A stretch of 50,729 nt of DNA from Rhodocyclales bacterium (lineage in GTDB: Bacteria; Pseudomonadota; Gammaproteobacteria; Burkholderiales; Rhodocyclaceae), in contig JAQGMF010000039.1 of the NCBI GenBank assembly GCA_028292505.1, positions 1 through 50,729 of the forward strand, written 5' to 3'. Made by a program: the position numbers and the translations under genes. Position 1 is the first letter of the stretch; the number at the start of each line of letters is the position of its first letter. Positions 17,359-25,947 of the stretch are shown piece by piece. The notes under the pieces are model-generated. The model made no database searches. It worked only from the letters and a program-made list of their open reading frames with translations, and had not been told where the DNA came from.

Positions 17359-18708
17359 TTATTTTGCCTGCGCAATTGCCGGCGTAACGCGCCATATGAC
17401 ATTGCCAACATCGTCGGCAACCAGCAGCGCGCCTGCGTGGTCGAGTGTCACGCCGACCGGCCGACCGCGTGCTTCTCCCTTGTCGTTGAGAAAGCCGCTA
17501 AGCACATCCTCCGGTGGGCCTGCCGGACGTCCGCTCACGAAGGGCACGAAGATGACCTTGTAGCCGCTGGGCGGCTCGCGATTCCATGAGCCATGCTGGC
17601 CAATGAAAACACCATTGGCATAGTGTGCCGGCAATAGCGTGCCATCATCGAAGACGAGCCCCAGCGAGGCGGTGTGGGCACCGAGCGCGTAGTCGGGCGC
17701 GACCGCCGCGGCGACCAGATCGGGCCGTTGTGGTTTGACGCGCGCATCGACGTGCTGACCGTAGTAGCTGTAAGGCCAGCCATAGAACGCGCCCTCCTTC
17801 AGCGCCGTCATGTAGTCGGGCACCAGATCGCTGCCGATCTCGTCGCGTTCGTTGACCGCCACCCACAGCGCGCCGCTCTGCGGCTGCCAGCCCAGGCCGT
17901 TAGGGTTGCGCAAGCCGGAAGCGAAGACGCGCGTGCGACCGGTTGCGCGATCCACTTCCAGCACATCGGCGCGATTCACTTCGTTTTGCATGCCGTTGTC
18001 GGCGACGTTGCTGTTGGAGCCGACCGTCACGTAGAGATGCATGCCGTCGCGGTCGGCAATGATGTTCTTGGTCCAATGATGATTGATCGGACCCGCAGGC
18101 AGATCGACAAGCTTCACCCCTGCCTGGTCGATATGGAGATCGCCGTCCTTGTACGGAAAGCGCAGGACGGCGTCGGTCGTCGCGACGTATAGATCATGTC
18201 CGACGAGCACCATGCCGAACGGCGAGTTCAGGCCTTGCAGAAAGATCGAACGCGTCTCCGCCACGCCATCGCCATCGCTGTCGCGCAACAACGAGATGCG
18301 GTTGGCGGTCGGCGTGCCAGCACCCGCATGCCCCATCACCCTGCGCATGACCCAGCCTTTGATGCCCTTGCCATCTTCGGGCTTGGGCGGCGCATTGGTT
18401 TCCGCCACGAGCACATCGCCATTGGGCAAGGTGTAGAGCCAACGCGGATGCTCCAGGCCGCTGGCGTAAGCCTTCACGGCAAGTCCGGCGGCGGGCACGG
18501 GCGTCTCATTCGCCGGCCATCCAATTGCCGGCGCGATATGCATTGTGGGTATTAGAGTATGATTGGGCGGCGGCAAGGTCGGATTCGGACCGAAGCCCGC
18601 GGAATCGGGCAAGGTCGCCGTCTCGCTGCAAGCCGCCAGACTGAATGCCAACACGCCGACGTACAACGGTGCCGCCAATGATTGACGCATGACAGAAGAT
18701 CCACGCAT
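17359..18708 (-). CDS. Sorbosone/glucose dehydrogenase-like lipoprotein
   Basis: This 449-residue protein begins with a lipoprotein signal ([11 protein letters not shown], lipobox Cys near residue 27). A six-bladed beta-propeller of the glucose/sorbosone dehydrogenase family follows. Typical stretches are [77 protein letters not shown] and [19 protein letters not shown]. Members oxidise sugars with PQQ; the true substrate is unknown here. The start at 18708 is set by CCGGAG seven bases upstream. A longer in-frame extension to 18858 lacks support. It stands alone and converges on the repeat block. Confidence 0.9.
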   Translation of the reverse strand: MRGSSVMRQSLAAPLYVGVLAFSLAACSETATLPDSAGFGPNPTLPPPNHTLIPTMHIAPAIGWPANETPVPAAGLAVKAYASGLEHPRWLYTLPNGDVLVAETNAPPKPEDGKGIKGWVMRRVMGHAGAGTPTANRISLLRDSDGDGVAETRSIFLQGLNSPFGMVLVGHDLYVATTDAVLRFPYKDGDLHIDQAGVKLVDLPAGPINHHWTKNIIADRDGMHLYVTVGSNSNVADNGMQNEVNRADVLEVDRATGRTRVFASGLRNPNGLGWQPQSGALWVAVNERDEIGSDLVPDYMTALKEGAFYGWPYSYYGQHVDARVKPQRPDLVAAAVAPDYALGAHTASLGLVFDDGTLLPAHYANGVFIGQHGSWNREPPSGYKVIFVPFVSGRPAGPPEDVLSGFLNDKGEARGRPVGVTLDHAGALLVADDVGNVIWRVTPAIAQAK

Positions 18709-18898
18709 TTTTGTCTCCGGATCGTTATCGAGGGTGGAATAAGCTCGCGCGCAAAGCCCGTGCCTGCGCGGAATATTTATTGTGAAGCCGCATTGCCCTG
18801 CGCCCAACGAATTGTTACAACTGCAGGCCGACGAATCCGCGCCTGCTGCGTTAAGCAACTAACAAACGGCCACACGGTCGCAAAGGAGGCAACACAAT

Positions 18899-21067
18899 AT
18901 GCTCACAGCTCTTCGCTCTGGTTGGCGGACCGGTAGTCTGGTCTGTGTCGCCATTCTCTTGCAAATGTCATTTTGCGTGGCGCATGCCGAGACGGATCCG
19001 CCCTCGCGCGTGGCGCGTCTCAACTACCTCGAAGGCACAGTGACGTTCTCCCCTGCGGGCACGGACGACTGGTCCGTGGCGACCCTGAACCGTCCGTTGA
19101 CCATCGGCGATCGCATCTGGGCAGACAAGGATAGCCGCACGGAGTTGCACGTCGGTTCGACCGCCATGCGTCTAGGTGCGGCGACCAGCATGGAAGTCCT
19201 CGACCTCGACGATCAATCCACACAACTTAAACTTACGCAGGGAACATTTTCGATACGGGTGCGCGCGCTGGATCACGATGACAATGTCGAGATCGATACG
19301 CCCAATTTTGCCTTCGTGGCACGTGAGCCCGGCGAATACCGTTTCGATATCGACCCCGATCGCGATACCACGACGCTGACCGTCAGGCGCGGCTCGGGCG
19401 ATGTCTACGGCAGCAACGCCGACAATCGTTCCGTACGCGTGACAAGCAAGCGTCAGTTGACCTTCTCCGGCGGCGATCTCTTCTACAGTTATTCCGGTGA
19501 CGCGCCGCCGCGTGACACGTTCGACCGCTGGGCCGCGCAACGCGATGAGCGCGAAGACGGTTCGCGCAGTGTGCGTTACGTATCGCGCGACATGACCGGC
19601 TATGAAGAACTCGATGACAATGGCGATTGGCGCGAAGTCCCCGACTATGGCCCCGTATGGGTGCCGCGCGTCACCATCCGCGAATGGGCGCCCTATCACT
19701 ACGGTCACTGGGCATGGATCGCGCCCTGGGGCTGGACCTGGGTCGACGACGAGCGCTGGGGCTTCGCGCCCTTCCACTATGGCCGCTGGGCGCATATCGA
19801 CAATTACTGGGGATGGGTGCCAGGCCCGATCGAACGACGTCCCGTGTATGCACCTGCACTGGTTGCATTCGTCGGGAGCGGCGATGGCGGTCACTGGGGC
19901 GTGTCCCTCTCCGTCGGCACGCCGGGTGTCGCCTGGTTCGCGCTGGCACCGGGCGAACGCTATCGGCCGGCCTACACCAGCAATACAACTTACCTCAACA
20001 ACATCAATCGCACAGTGATCGTGAACAGGACTGTGGTGCGCGAAAACGTCTACCTCAATCAACGCGTACCGAATGCCATCGCCGCGATGCCGGCCAACGC
20101 CTTCGTACATGGTGAGGCTGCGCATGAACATATGCACGAGGTTCGCGAGGATCGCCTGCGCGAATTCTCGAAGATGCCATCAGCATCTTCGCTGCCGGTC
20201 GCGCCGGTCGCGCCGGTGCGCCAAAGTGTCGTCAGTGGCGCGCAACCGGCGCAGGCCGCGCCGCCTGCGCGTTTTCAGGATCATGCTGTTGTCGGACACC
20301 ATCAGGCACCCGAAGCGCCCGCCTTGCATGACGGACTGGCACGCAGATTTTCCACCCAGCAAGGTACCGTGCCGGGCGCGGGTCCGGTATTTACGCCGAC
20401 AGCCAGACCCGTACGCAGCGCGACGCCGATACAACCCGCCGCACAAGCTGTCCCTGACCTGAGGCGCTCGGAAGAGCGCACTCGTCCTGCGATGGAGAAT
20501 GCACCTCGTTCGCCTATGCCACCGCAACGCGATCAGCCTATCAACGCGCCACGTGAAGGCGTTCGTAGCGTATCTCCAGACGTGGCACAGCCGCCCGCTG
20601 TTGAGCGACATGAGCGTGTGCGCGACGAGCGTCAGCACATGGAGCGTCCGGCCGATCAGACACCCATCACCAGACCTGTGCCACAGTCGCCGACCCAACC
20701 GCCGACACCGCCACGTGAGGTGCGTCCGGCTGAAGAACGTCGTATTGAACAGCAGGCACCTCGTCCGCCAATCGAGCAACGCGATCGTGGCGAGGACCGC
20801 TTCCGTCAGGACAGCCCGCGCACGGCACGCCCTGCCGAGCAAGCACCTGTCGTCAGACCCATGCCACAAGCGCCGGCACCTGCTCCGCGCGAAGAGCGGC
20901 CAGCGCAAGAACGTCGTACCGAACAGGCGCCACCCCAACCCCATGTGGAGCGCCCGCGCCGGGAGGAACGTCCGACGGAAAATGCGCCCGCGCCACAAGA
21001 CAGCAAGGTGCAGAAACCGCAGAGCGAGCGTAACCCGCGCCGTGACGACGACCGCCAACAAAGGTAA
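18899..21067 (+). CDS. Secreted FecR-domain / DUF6600-type protein with Pro/Arg-rich tail
   Basis: The 722-residue product has a signal peptide ending near AHA-ET. A FecR-like beta-rich domain (RVARLNYLEGTVTFSPAG, LTIGDRIWAD, FVAREPGEYRFDID) covers about residues 35-200. A Trp/Tyr-rich module (YGPVWVPRV, WAPYHYGHWAWIAPWGWTW, HYGRWAHIDNYWGWVPG) covers about 240-320, as in DUF6600 proteins. The last 280 residues are low complexity, rich in Pro, Arg, Gln and Glu, with a duplicated segment near 20646-20775 and 20826-20955. AAAGGAGG precedes the ATG. The family is widespread in proteobacteria and without known biochemical activity. It is likely periplasmic or surface located. Confidence 0.85.
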   Translation: MLTALRSGWRTGSLVCVAILLQMSFCVAHAETDPPSRVARLNYLEGTVTFSPAGTDDWSVATLNRPLTIGDRIWADKDSRTELHVGSTAMRLGAATSMEVLDLDDQSTQLKLTQGTFSIRVRALDHDDNVEIDTPNFAFVAREPGEYRFDIDPDRDTTTLTVRRGSGDVYGSNADNRSVRVTSKRQLTFSGGDLFYSYSGDAPPRDTFDRWAAQRDEREDGSRSVRYVSRDMTGYEELDDNGDWREVPDYGPVWVPRVTIREWAPYHYGHWAWIAPWGWTWVDDERWGFAPFHYGRWAHIDNYWGWVPGPIERRPVYAPALVAFVGSGDGGHWGVSLSVGTPGVAWFALAPGERYRPAYTSNTTYLNNINRTVIVNRTVVRENVYLNQRVPNAIAAMPANAFVHGEAAHEHMHEVREDRLREFSKMPSASSLPVAPVAPVRQSVVSGAQPAQAAPPARFQDHAVVGHHQAPEAPALHDGLARRFSTQQGTVPGAGPVFTPTARPVRSATPIQPAAQAVPDLRRSEERTRPAMENAPRSPMPPQRDQPINAPREGVRSVSPDVAQPPAVERHERVRDERQHMERPADQTPITRPVPQSPTQPPTPPREVRPAEERRIEQQAPRPPIEQRDRGEDRFRQDSPRTARPAEQAPVVRPMPQAPAPAPREERPAQERRTEQAPPQPHVERPRREERPTENAPAPQDSKVQKPQSERNPRRDDDRQQR

Positions 21068-21343
21068 CAACACCTTGCGTGGCCTTCGATGGGGTGGCGA
21101 GGAATCTGCTTACCCCGTCGAAGGAGAAAGTGCTACATGGGATGCAATATTTTCTTCACTAGCGAAAGTGAAGGAAAAATCAACGGGCATGGGTCTTCAC
21201 GCGCCAAAGCCCGCCAGTGCGCGCGCTGCGCAATGCGGCGACCTTCATCGCGAACTTGTGCATGAATATTGCGACCGACGCTGGACGCGCGTTTTAGAGC
21301 GTGTTCACAGTAGGCACGTATTCAATGCCAAGGAGACTTCTCG
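21068..21343. other. Intergenic region with two hairpins
   Basis: CCTTCGATGGGGT (21083-21095) pairs with ACCCCGTCGAAGG (21112-21124) with one wobble. CTTCACT (21154-21160) pairs with AGTGAAG (21167-21173). Neither is followed by a T-tract on the + strand. They may end the preceding transcript inefficiently or stabilise its 3' end. No gene is supported here. Confidence 0.5.
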
Positions 21344-21568
21344 ATGAAAACGCTGACAATGCTGTCCTTGCTCGCCGCACTGCTTATCGCATTTTTCATC
21401 GCGTTGTTCACAATTCGCGCAAGCGACGCTGCGGCTGCCGATATCGCAGCCTTGGTACTTGGCTCTCTCGGCATTTTCGCTGTGGTCTTTCATCGTCCCG
21501 TGGCGCGCACGCTACGCCGCCGTCTGGCGCATGCCCGTCACCCTCGGCACCCTGCCATCCACGCCTGA
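21344..21568 (+). CDS. Small inner-membrane protein, function unknown
   Basis: The 74-residue product has two hydrophobic segments, LSLLAALLIAFFIALFTIRA and IAALVLGSLGIFAVVFH, followed by a basic tail rich in Arg and His. This indicates a two-helix membrane protein with a cytoplasmic C-terminus. AAGGAG lies nine bases before the ATG, which is the main support for it being real. It is not a recognised family. It lies just before the convergent glycosyl-1-phosphate transferase gene. Confidence 0.65.
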   Translation: MKTLTMLSLLAALLIAFFIALFTIRASDAAAADIAALVLGSLGIFAVVFHRPVARTLRRRLAHARHPRHPAIHA

Positions 21569-21600
21569 AGCACTTTTGCTCCTGCAGGACAACGTCATTA

Positions 21601-23001
21601 TCAAAACGCGCTGCTGTCACGTGCCACCAACAGCACCGTGCGCAGAATGATGCGCAGGTCCAGACGTAGCGACCAGTTGCGCAAATATTCCAGATCGAAC
21701 TTGATGCGCATCTTCATGTGCTCCAGATCGTCGCCACCGCGGTAGCCGTTCACCTGGGCCCATCCGGTGATGCCTGGTTTCACCTTATGACGAACCATGT
21801 AGCCGGGAATCTGTTTGCGGTACTGCTCGTTGACGGAGATCGCGTGCGGGCGCGGACCAACGATGCTCATGCGACCTTGCAGGACATTGATGAACTGCGG
21901 CAGTTCGTCGAGAGACGTCTTGCGGATAAAGGCGCCGAATGGCGTCACGCGCGGATCGTCGCGCGTGACCTGCGTATAGCTCTTGTCGCCGTCTTCGGTG
22001 ACGCTCATCGAGCGGAATTTGTAGACCATGATCTCGCGCCCATCCAGACCATAGCGTCGTTGCGAAAAGATGATCGGACCGGGCGAGCTGCGACGCACGC
22101 CGTAGGCCACCGCTGCCAGCACGGGAGAGATGAACAGCAGGATCAGCGAAGACAGGACAATGTCCGAGGCACGCTTGATCAAACCACGAACGCCGGTGAA
22201 CGGCGATTCGCAAACGGCGACAACCGGCATGCCATTGATCGAATCCATCCGCCCCTGGATGAGATCGGTCACAAAGATATCGGGCACGAAGAAAATCGAC
22301 GCAGTCGTGTCGCGCATGTCGTCGAGCAGCGACAGGATGCGCGGCTGCGAAGCCATCGGTAGCGCGATGTAGATCTGGTCGATGCGATTGGCTTTCACGT
22401 AACCGGCGAGATCGCTCAGCGAACCGAGCAGACGTACTTCCGCCATCGGCGAGAGACGTTCCGATTCCCTGTCGTCGAAAAACCCGACCAGCTGCACGCC
22501 GAGGTACTGATTGACCAGGAACTGTCGCGCCAGCGTTGTGCCAATGTCATTGCCGCCCACCACCACGGCGCTACAACGCTGCGTTCGCTGCAGCACCCGC
22601 GGCAGCACGATCCGCGTCACTTCGTGGGCGCCCAGTATGCCGACGAGCGCCGTCACCGCCCAGGTACTCAAGAACGTCGGCGAAAAATAATTGACGTAAC
22701 CGGTGGCGTAGCCAAACAGCAACAGCAACGCAGCGACCAGCAGCCATTCCGTCGCGGCACGCCAGGCCACGCGCCAGCGGCTGTCGTGCAAACGCAACGA
22801 TCCCGGAAAGGTTGCCAGCAAGGCTATGAGCGCCAGGCTGATGTGATGTGCGCCGATGGGTTCGCCGAGGTAGACCGCAACAACGAAGACGCTGCACACG
22901 ATGATCAGCGGATCAAGGAATAGCTCGATCCCTGTCGCCAGTTTCAGTCTGCCACGTAGAAAGCCATCGAAAGTTTGTTCGCCAAAAGTAACTTCTTGCA
23001 T
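21601..23001 (-). CDS. Undecaprenyl-phosphate glycosyl-1-phosphate transferase (initiating enzyme of EPS)
   Basis: This 466-residue protein is of the WcaJ type. Four N-terminal membrane helices are followed by a Rossmann-like domain ([33 protein letters not shown]). The C-terminal catalytic domain has its own membrane anchor and shows [40 protein letters not shown] and [15 protein letters not shown]. The enzyme loads the first hexose 1-phosphate, commonly glucose, on undecaprenyl phosphate at the inner membrane. The ATG at 23001 with CAGGAAG upstream is preferred to an in-frame extension to 23130 that would overlap the divergent gene. It is transcribed away from the EPS operon. Confidence 0.93.
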   Translation of the reverse strand: MQEVTFGEQTFDGFLRGRLKLATGIELFLDPLIIVCSVFVVAVYLGEPIGAHHISLALIALLATFPGSLRLHDSRWRVAWRAATEWLLVAALLLLFGYATGYVNYFSPTFLSTWAVTALVGILGAHEVTRIVLPRVLQRTQRCSAVVVGGNDIGTTLARQFLVNQYLGVQLVGFFDDRESERLSPMAEVRLLGSLSDLAGYVKANRIDQIYIALPMASQPRILSLLDDMRDTTASIFFVPDIFVTDLIQGRMDSINGMPVVAVCESPFTGVRGLIKRASDIVLSSLILLFISPVLAAVAYGVRRSSPGPIIFSQRRYGLDGREIMVYKFRSMSVTEDGDKSYTQVTRDDPRVTPFGAFIRKTSLDELPQFINVLQGRMSIVGPRPHAISVNEQYRKQIPGYMVRHKVKPGITGWAQVNGYRGGDDLEHMKMRIKFDLEYLRNWSLRLDLRIILRTVLLVARDSSAF

Positions 23002-23070
23002 CACTTGTTCTTCCTGTTGTCGCGCCGCCAAGCGGCCTTCGGAAAAATACGGCGCATGTAATCGAATGCA

Positions 23071-23085
23071 TGGCACGCGCATTGC
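23071..23085 (+). promoter_or_regulatory. Sigma-54 promoter of the EPS operon
   Basis: TGGCACG-N4-TTGC matches every conserved position of the -24/-12 consensus with correct spacing between the GG and GC. A start site near 23097 would give a leader of about 26 bases before the EpsL-like ATG. Sigma-54 promoters need an activator; none is encoded in the window. Control by RpoN is known for related PEP-CTERM/EPS loci, so the context agrees. Confidence 0.75.
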
Positions 23086-23122
23086 GTAGGGGTAAGTACC
23101 ACCCACAACAACAGCAAGAATC

Positions 23123-24400
23123 ATGACCATGACAAAAACCTCTCTGAAGTCTCAGGCGAAGTTTCGTCCGCAATTTCGCCCCCACACCCTTGCAACGCTG
23201 CTGATGCTCAGTGGCATCGTTCCCGCCACAAGCTGGGCCGACGACTTCGCGCCGTTTGGCGATCCTGCGTATGACCCGGTGCGCAAGGACGAAGTGCTCG
23301 GTCTGTCGGTGGCCGAGGGTCTCCGATATGACAGCAACGTTTTTCGACTGTCCGATGACAGCATCACGCCAGCGACCAGCGAAGCCGGCCAGAAACACGA
23401 TTTCATATCGACGACCACCTTGCGGGCCGGCTTCGACAAACGCTTTGGGCGCCATCGCCTGTTTCTGCTGGCAGCGCCCTCCATCGTGCGCTACGCCAAT
23501 TTCGATCAACTCAATTATGTGGGCGGAGACTTTCTCGCCGACTGGAGCGGCCTGCTCGGCACGACCGGCCGCTATGGTCTGAACTACGAACATATCAAGG
23601 TCGCCACCGATCCGGCCGACCAACTGGTGCCGACAGGCAACAGGGCAACGAAGGATCAGATCGGTGCCGACTTGGCAGTGCCCACCGGGCCGAGCTGGCA
23701 GGCCGTGACGGCATGGCATGCGGACCACACCCGCAACAGTTCGCCGACCGAGCAAGGCGGCGACAACGACGGCTGGGCGGGCGATGCGGGCATCCGCTAC
23801 GCGCCGGTGGCCGGCGACAACATAGATTTGCGCTACCGTCATTCACGCTACACCTACCCGAACGTCATTCCCAGCCAGTTGGCCGACAACAGCTACAAGC
23901 AGAACGAAGTCGAACTGTCAGGCAACTGGCGTCTGAGCGAGCCCTCACAGCTCGAAGGCCGCACCAGCTATGTGAAACGCAGTCATGACAATTTTGCCGA
24001 GCGCGACTTCAGCGGCTGGATCGGCTCTCTCAAATACATCTGGCGGCCCACCCTTGCCACCTCCTCTTCCTTCCGCATATTCCGCGACATCGGTGCGGTG
24101 ACGGACAGCTCGGCCAGCTACGCCAAGAGCTATGGCATCAGCATACAGCCTGCGTGGGAAGCCACGTCCAAGATCACTTTCGGTGGGCTGCTCGAATGGC
24201 AGCGGCGCAACTATAACGGCTTCTCGGTGGTCTTCAGGCCCGCCGAACGCACCGCCAAGGCAGGCTTGAACGCACGCTATGCAGCAACGCGCAACTGGCA
24301 ATTCGCCTTCAGCGTCAGCGACGAGCGCCGACGCTCCAGCGATGCAACACGCCAGTATTCCGACGTCATCAGCGCGCTGGCCGCCGAATACAAGATGTAG
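23123..24400 (+). CDS. epsL: EpsL-like outer-membrane beta-barrel protein of EPS export
   Basis: The 425-residue product has a signal peptide ending near ATSWA-DD. Its body is rich in alternating, aromatic-containing strands (GLRYDSNVFRLSDD, RYGLNYEHIKVATDP, IDLRYRHSRYTYP, WEATSKITFGGLLEWQRRNY), ending in a strand-like AALAAEYKM. This matches the exosortase-associated EpsL family, thought to be a beta-barrel of the secretion pathway. It is the first gene behind the sigma-54 promoter, divergent from the initiating transferase. A second ATG six bases later is possible. No exosortase gene is present nearby in the window. Confidence 0.83.
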   Translation: MTMTKTSLKSQAKFRPQFRPHTLATLLMLSGIVPATSWADDFAPFGDPAYDPVRKDEVLGLSVAEGLRYDSNVFRLSDDSITPATSEAGQKHDFISTTTLRAGFDKRFGRHRLFLLAAPSIVRYANFDQLNYVGGDFLADWSGLLGTTGRYGLNYEHIKVATDPADQLVPTGNRATKDQIGADLAVPTGPSWQAVTAWHADHTRNSSPTEQGGDNDGWAGDAGIRYAPVAGDNIDLRYRHSRYTYPNVIPSQLADNSYKQNEVELSGNWRLSEPSQLEGRTSYVKRSHDNFAERDFSGWIGSLKYIWRPTLATSSSFRIFRDIGAVTDSSASYAKSYGISIQPAWEATSKITFGGLLEWQRRNYNGFSVVFRPAERTAKAGLNARYAATRNWQFAFSVSDERRRSSDATRQYSDVISALAAEYKM

Positions 24401-24475
24401 CAAGCCCCAATTTAATTAGAAATGCCGTCGGACACTGTGAGGAACGGCATCTGTCATGCAAAGCGAGGTTGAATC

Positions 24476-24844
24476 ATGTATCGCAGTATCCCGTTGTTGA
24501 TTGCACTGTCGGCCGCCACCACTAATGTGGCTGCTTTCCCTTCGGACAAACCGATGCCGAGCACAAGACCCAACTACCGGCACTCCCAGTCGGCTGCAGA
24601 GCGCAGGGTGCGCGTCATCCCCGTTGTCAGGCGCCGCCATCGCGAAGTTGTCGCGATGGCGCCGACCGATACGGAGATCGGTACCTGGAGCGGCAAGGAG
24701 CCCGAGGCAGGGCCGGCTTCGCCAATAGCTCAAGGCGTTGCGCCGACCAAGGATAGCGGCGGCGACCTCAACCTTCTTGGCATGTTGGCCGCTGCGGTCG
24801 GGCTCGGCGGCATGTCTATCGTCCGCCGCATGGGACGTCTCTAA
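24476..24844 (+). CDS. Small exported protein with PEP-CTERM-like C-terminal tail lacking the PEP motif
   Basis: The 122-residue product has a signal peptide (IPLLIALSAATTNVAAF). A basic, low-complexity middle part follows (RRVRVIPVVRRRHREVV). The C-terminus is Gly/Asp followed by the hydrophobic stretch LNLLGMLAAAVGLGGMSIV and a basic RRMGRL end. That layout is the one recognised by sortase-like exosortases, but no VPEP or similar motif precedes the helix. GCGAGG lies upstream of the ATG. Position between EpsL and the Wza-like exporter suggests a part in EPS secretion or a surface anchor. It could also be a simple single-helix membrane protein. Confidence 0.7.
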   Translation: MYRSIPLLIALSAATTNVAAFPSDKPMPSTRPNYRHSQSAAERRVRVIPVVRRRHREVVAMAPTDTEIGTWSGKEPEAGPASPIAQGVAPTKDSGGDLNLLGMLAAAVGLGGMSIVRRMGRL

Positions 24845-24852
24845 GACGCCGT

Positions 24853-24896
24853 CTCCCGGGACGTTCGCGGGCGCGTCAGCCGTCCCGGGAGGATTT
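24853..24896 (+). terminator. Possible terminator between the small exported protein and the exporter gene
   Basis: CTCCCGGGACG (24853-24863) pairs perfectly with CGTCCCGGGAG (24881-24891) over a 17-base loop, followed by GATTTT. The short T-tract makes it a partial or attenuating terminator. It would separate the first two EPS genes from the rest, in line with the second promoter downstream. Confidence 0.6.
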
Positions 24897-24903
24897 TGGT
24901 GCA

Positions 24904-24937
24904 CTGCAAAATTTACGCAGCTTTGAAATATTTGCAG
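24904..24937. promoter_or_regulatory. Inverted repeat upstream of the second sigma-54-like element
   Basis: CTGCAAA (24904-24910) and TTTGCAG (24931-24937) are exact complements with a 20-base spacer that is AT-rich. They sit about 75-105 bases upstream of the sigma-54-like element, within the range of activator binding sites. An enhancer site is inferred only. Confidence 0.3.
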
Positions 24938-25009
24938 CATTGCCAAATAGTCAATGGGCCTCTCATGGAGCGGTTTGCAGGTCACCCGAATTTCGCTTCA
25001 AAAAGCCTT

Positions 25010-25024
25010 GGGCATGGCAGTTGC
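25010..25024 (+). promoter_or_regulatory. Sigma-54-like promoter upstream of the Wza-like gene
   Basis: GGGCAT-N5-TTGC keeps GG and GC at the required distance, and matches 8 of the 10 strongest positions. A start near 25036 leaves a leader of about 70 bases to the ATG at 25105. It follows a hairpin terminator, which supports an internal promoter for the longer part of the EPS operon. Confidence 0.5.
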
Positions 25025-25104
25025 TGTGGGACTTTTGTCGTACCCAGTTTTGGCTCTCCCCCAGTTATCGCTTTGATCTCTTGGTCACCTGTAATCCAAT
25101 AAAA

Positions 25105-25935
25105 ATGTCGAGTTCAAAAATGCTCATCAAAACGCTGTTCCTGCCGATGTGCCTGTCCTTCATGGCCTTCGCGCATGCTGAAGCGCAGACCACAACATCG
25201 ACCACGCCAGCTGACTACGCGCTGACACCTGGCGACATCGTCCATATCCAGGTCTATCAAAATCCCGACCTCACCACCGACACGCGGATCTCCGATAGCG
25301 GACGCGTCAGCTTTCCGCTGCTTGGTGGTGTGCAGATCGGCGGCTTGACTGTCTCCCAGGCCGAAGCCCTCATCGCCCAGCAACTCAGCGATGGCCACTT
25401 CGTCGTCAAGCCGCAAGTCATCGTGCTGCTGGAGGAAGTGCGCGGCAATCAGATCGCCGTCCTCGGCCAGGTCAATAAACCCGGACGCTTTCCGCTGGAG
25501 ACCAGCACCATGCGCCTCTCCGACGTGCTTGCCCTGGCCGGCGGTATCAGCGAAAAAGGTGCTGATACCGTCGTCGTCACCGGCCTGCGCAACGGCAAGG
25601 CCTTTCGCGCCGAGATCGATATCACCGGGCTGTACAACGGTGGCGACGCAAAGACGGACGCCACGCTCGTGGGTGGCGATGCGGTCTTCGTCAATCGTGC
25701 GCCGGTGTTCTACATCTATGGCGAAGTTCAGCATCCGGGCAGCTATCGCCTCGACCGCGAGATGATGCTCATGCAGGCCATCGCAGCCGGCGGCGGCGCC
25801 ACACCGCGTGGCACCCTCAGGGGCATCCAGGTTCACCGGCGCACTGCCAACGGCAAGATGGCCGTGATCGAACCGAAGATGGACGAGCTTCTGCAGCCCA
25901 ACGACGTGGTTTACGTCCGTGAAAGTTTTTTCTAG
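25105..25935 (+). CDS. Wza-family polysaccharide export protein
   Basis: The 276-residue product has a signal peptide (FLPMCLSFMAFAHAEAQ). A poly-export domain follows (DYALTPGDIVHIQVYQNPDL, VSFPLLGGVQIGGLT), then two SLBB-type repeats (IAVLGQVNKPGRFPLE and FYIYGEVQHPGSYRLD). It would form the periplasmic/outer-membrane channel for EPS. Unlike classic Wza it has no lipobox cysteine, as in the exosortase-associated branch. The ATG at 25105 was used; one at 25120 is also possible, and neither has a good ribosome binding site. The EpsF gene starts 13 bases after its stop. Confidence 0.93.
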   Translation: MSSSKMLIKTLFLPMCLSFMAFAHAEAQTTTSTTPADYALTPGDIVHIQVYQNPDLTTDTRISDSGRVSFPLLGGVQIGGLTVSQAEALIAQQLSDGHFVVKPQVIVLLEEVRGNQIAVLGQVNKPGRFPLETSTMRLSDVLALAGGISEKGADTVVVTGLRNGKAFRAEIDITGLYNGGDAKTDATLVGGDAVFVNRAPVFYIYGEVQHPGSYRLDREMMLMQAIAAGGGATPRGTLRGIQVHRRTANGKMAVIEPKMDELLQPNDVVYVRESFF

Positions 25936-25947
25936 GCGATCCACATC

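Noticed and set aside
18709..18858. Longer start for the sorbosone-dehydrogenase-like lipoprotein
   Set aside because: The lipoprotein signal and the GGAG site point to the ATG at 18708.
23002..23122. Sigma-54 promoter for the initiating transferase on the - strand
   Set aside because: The only similar motif (GGTCAT...TTGC) has the wrong spacing between GG and GC.
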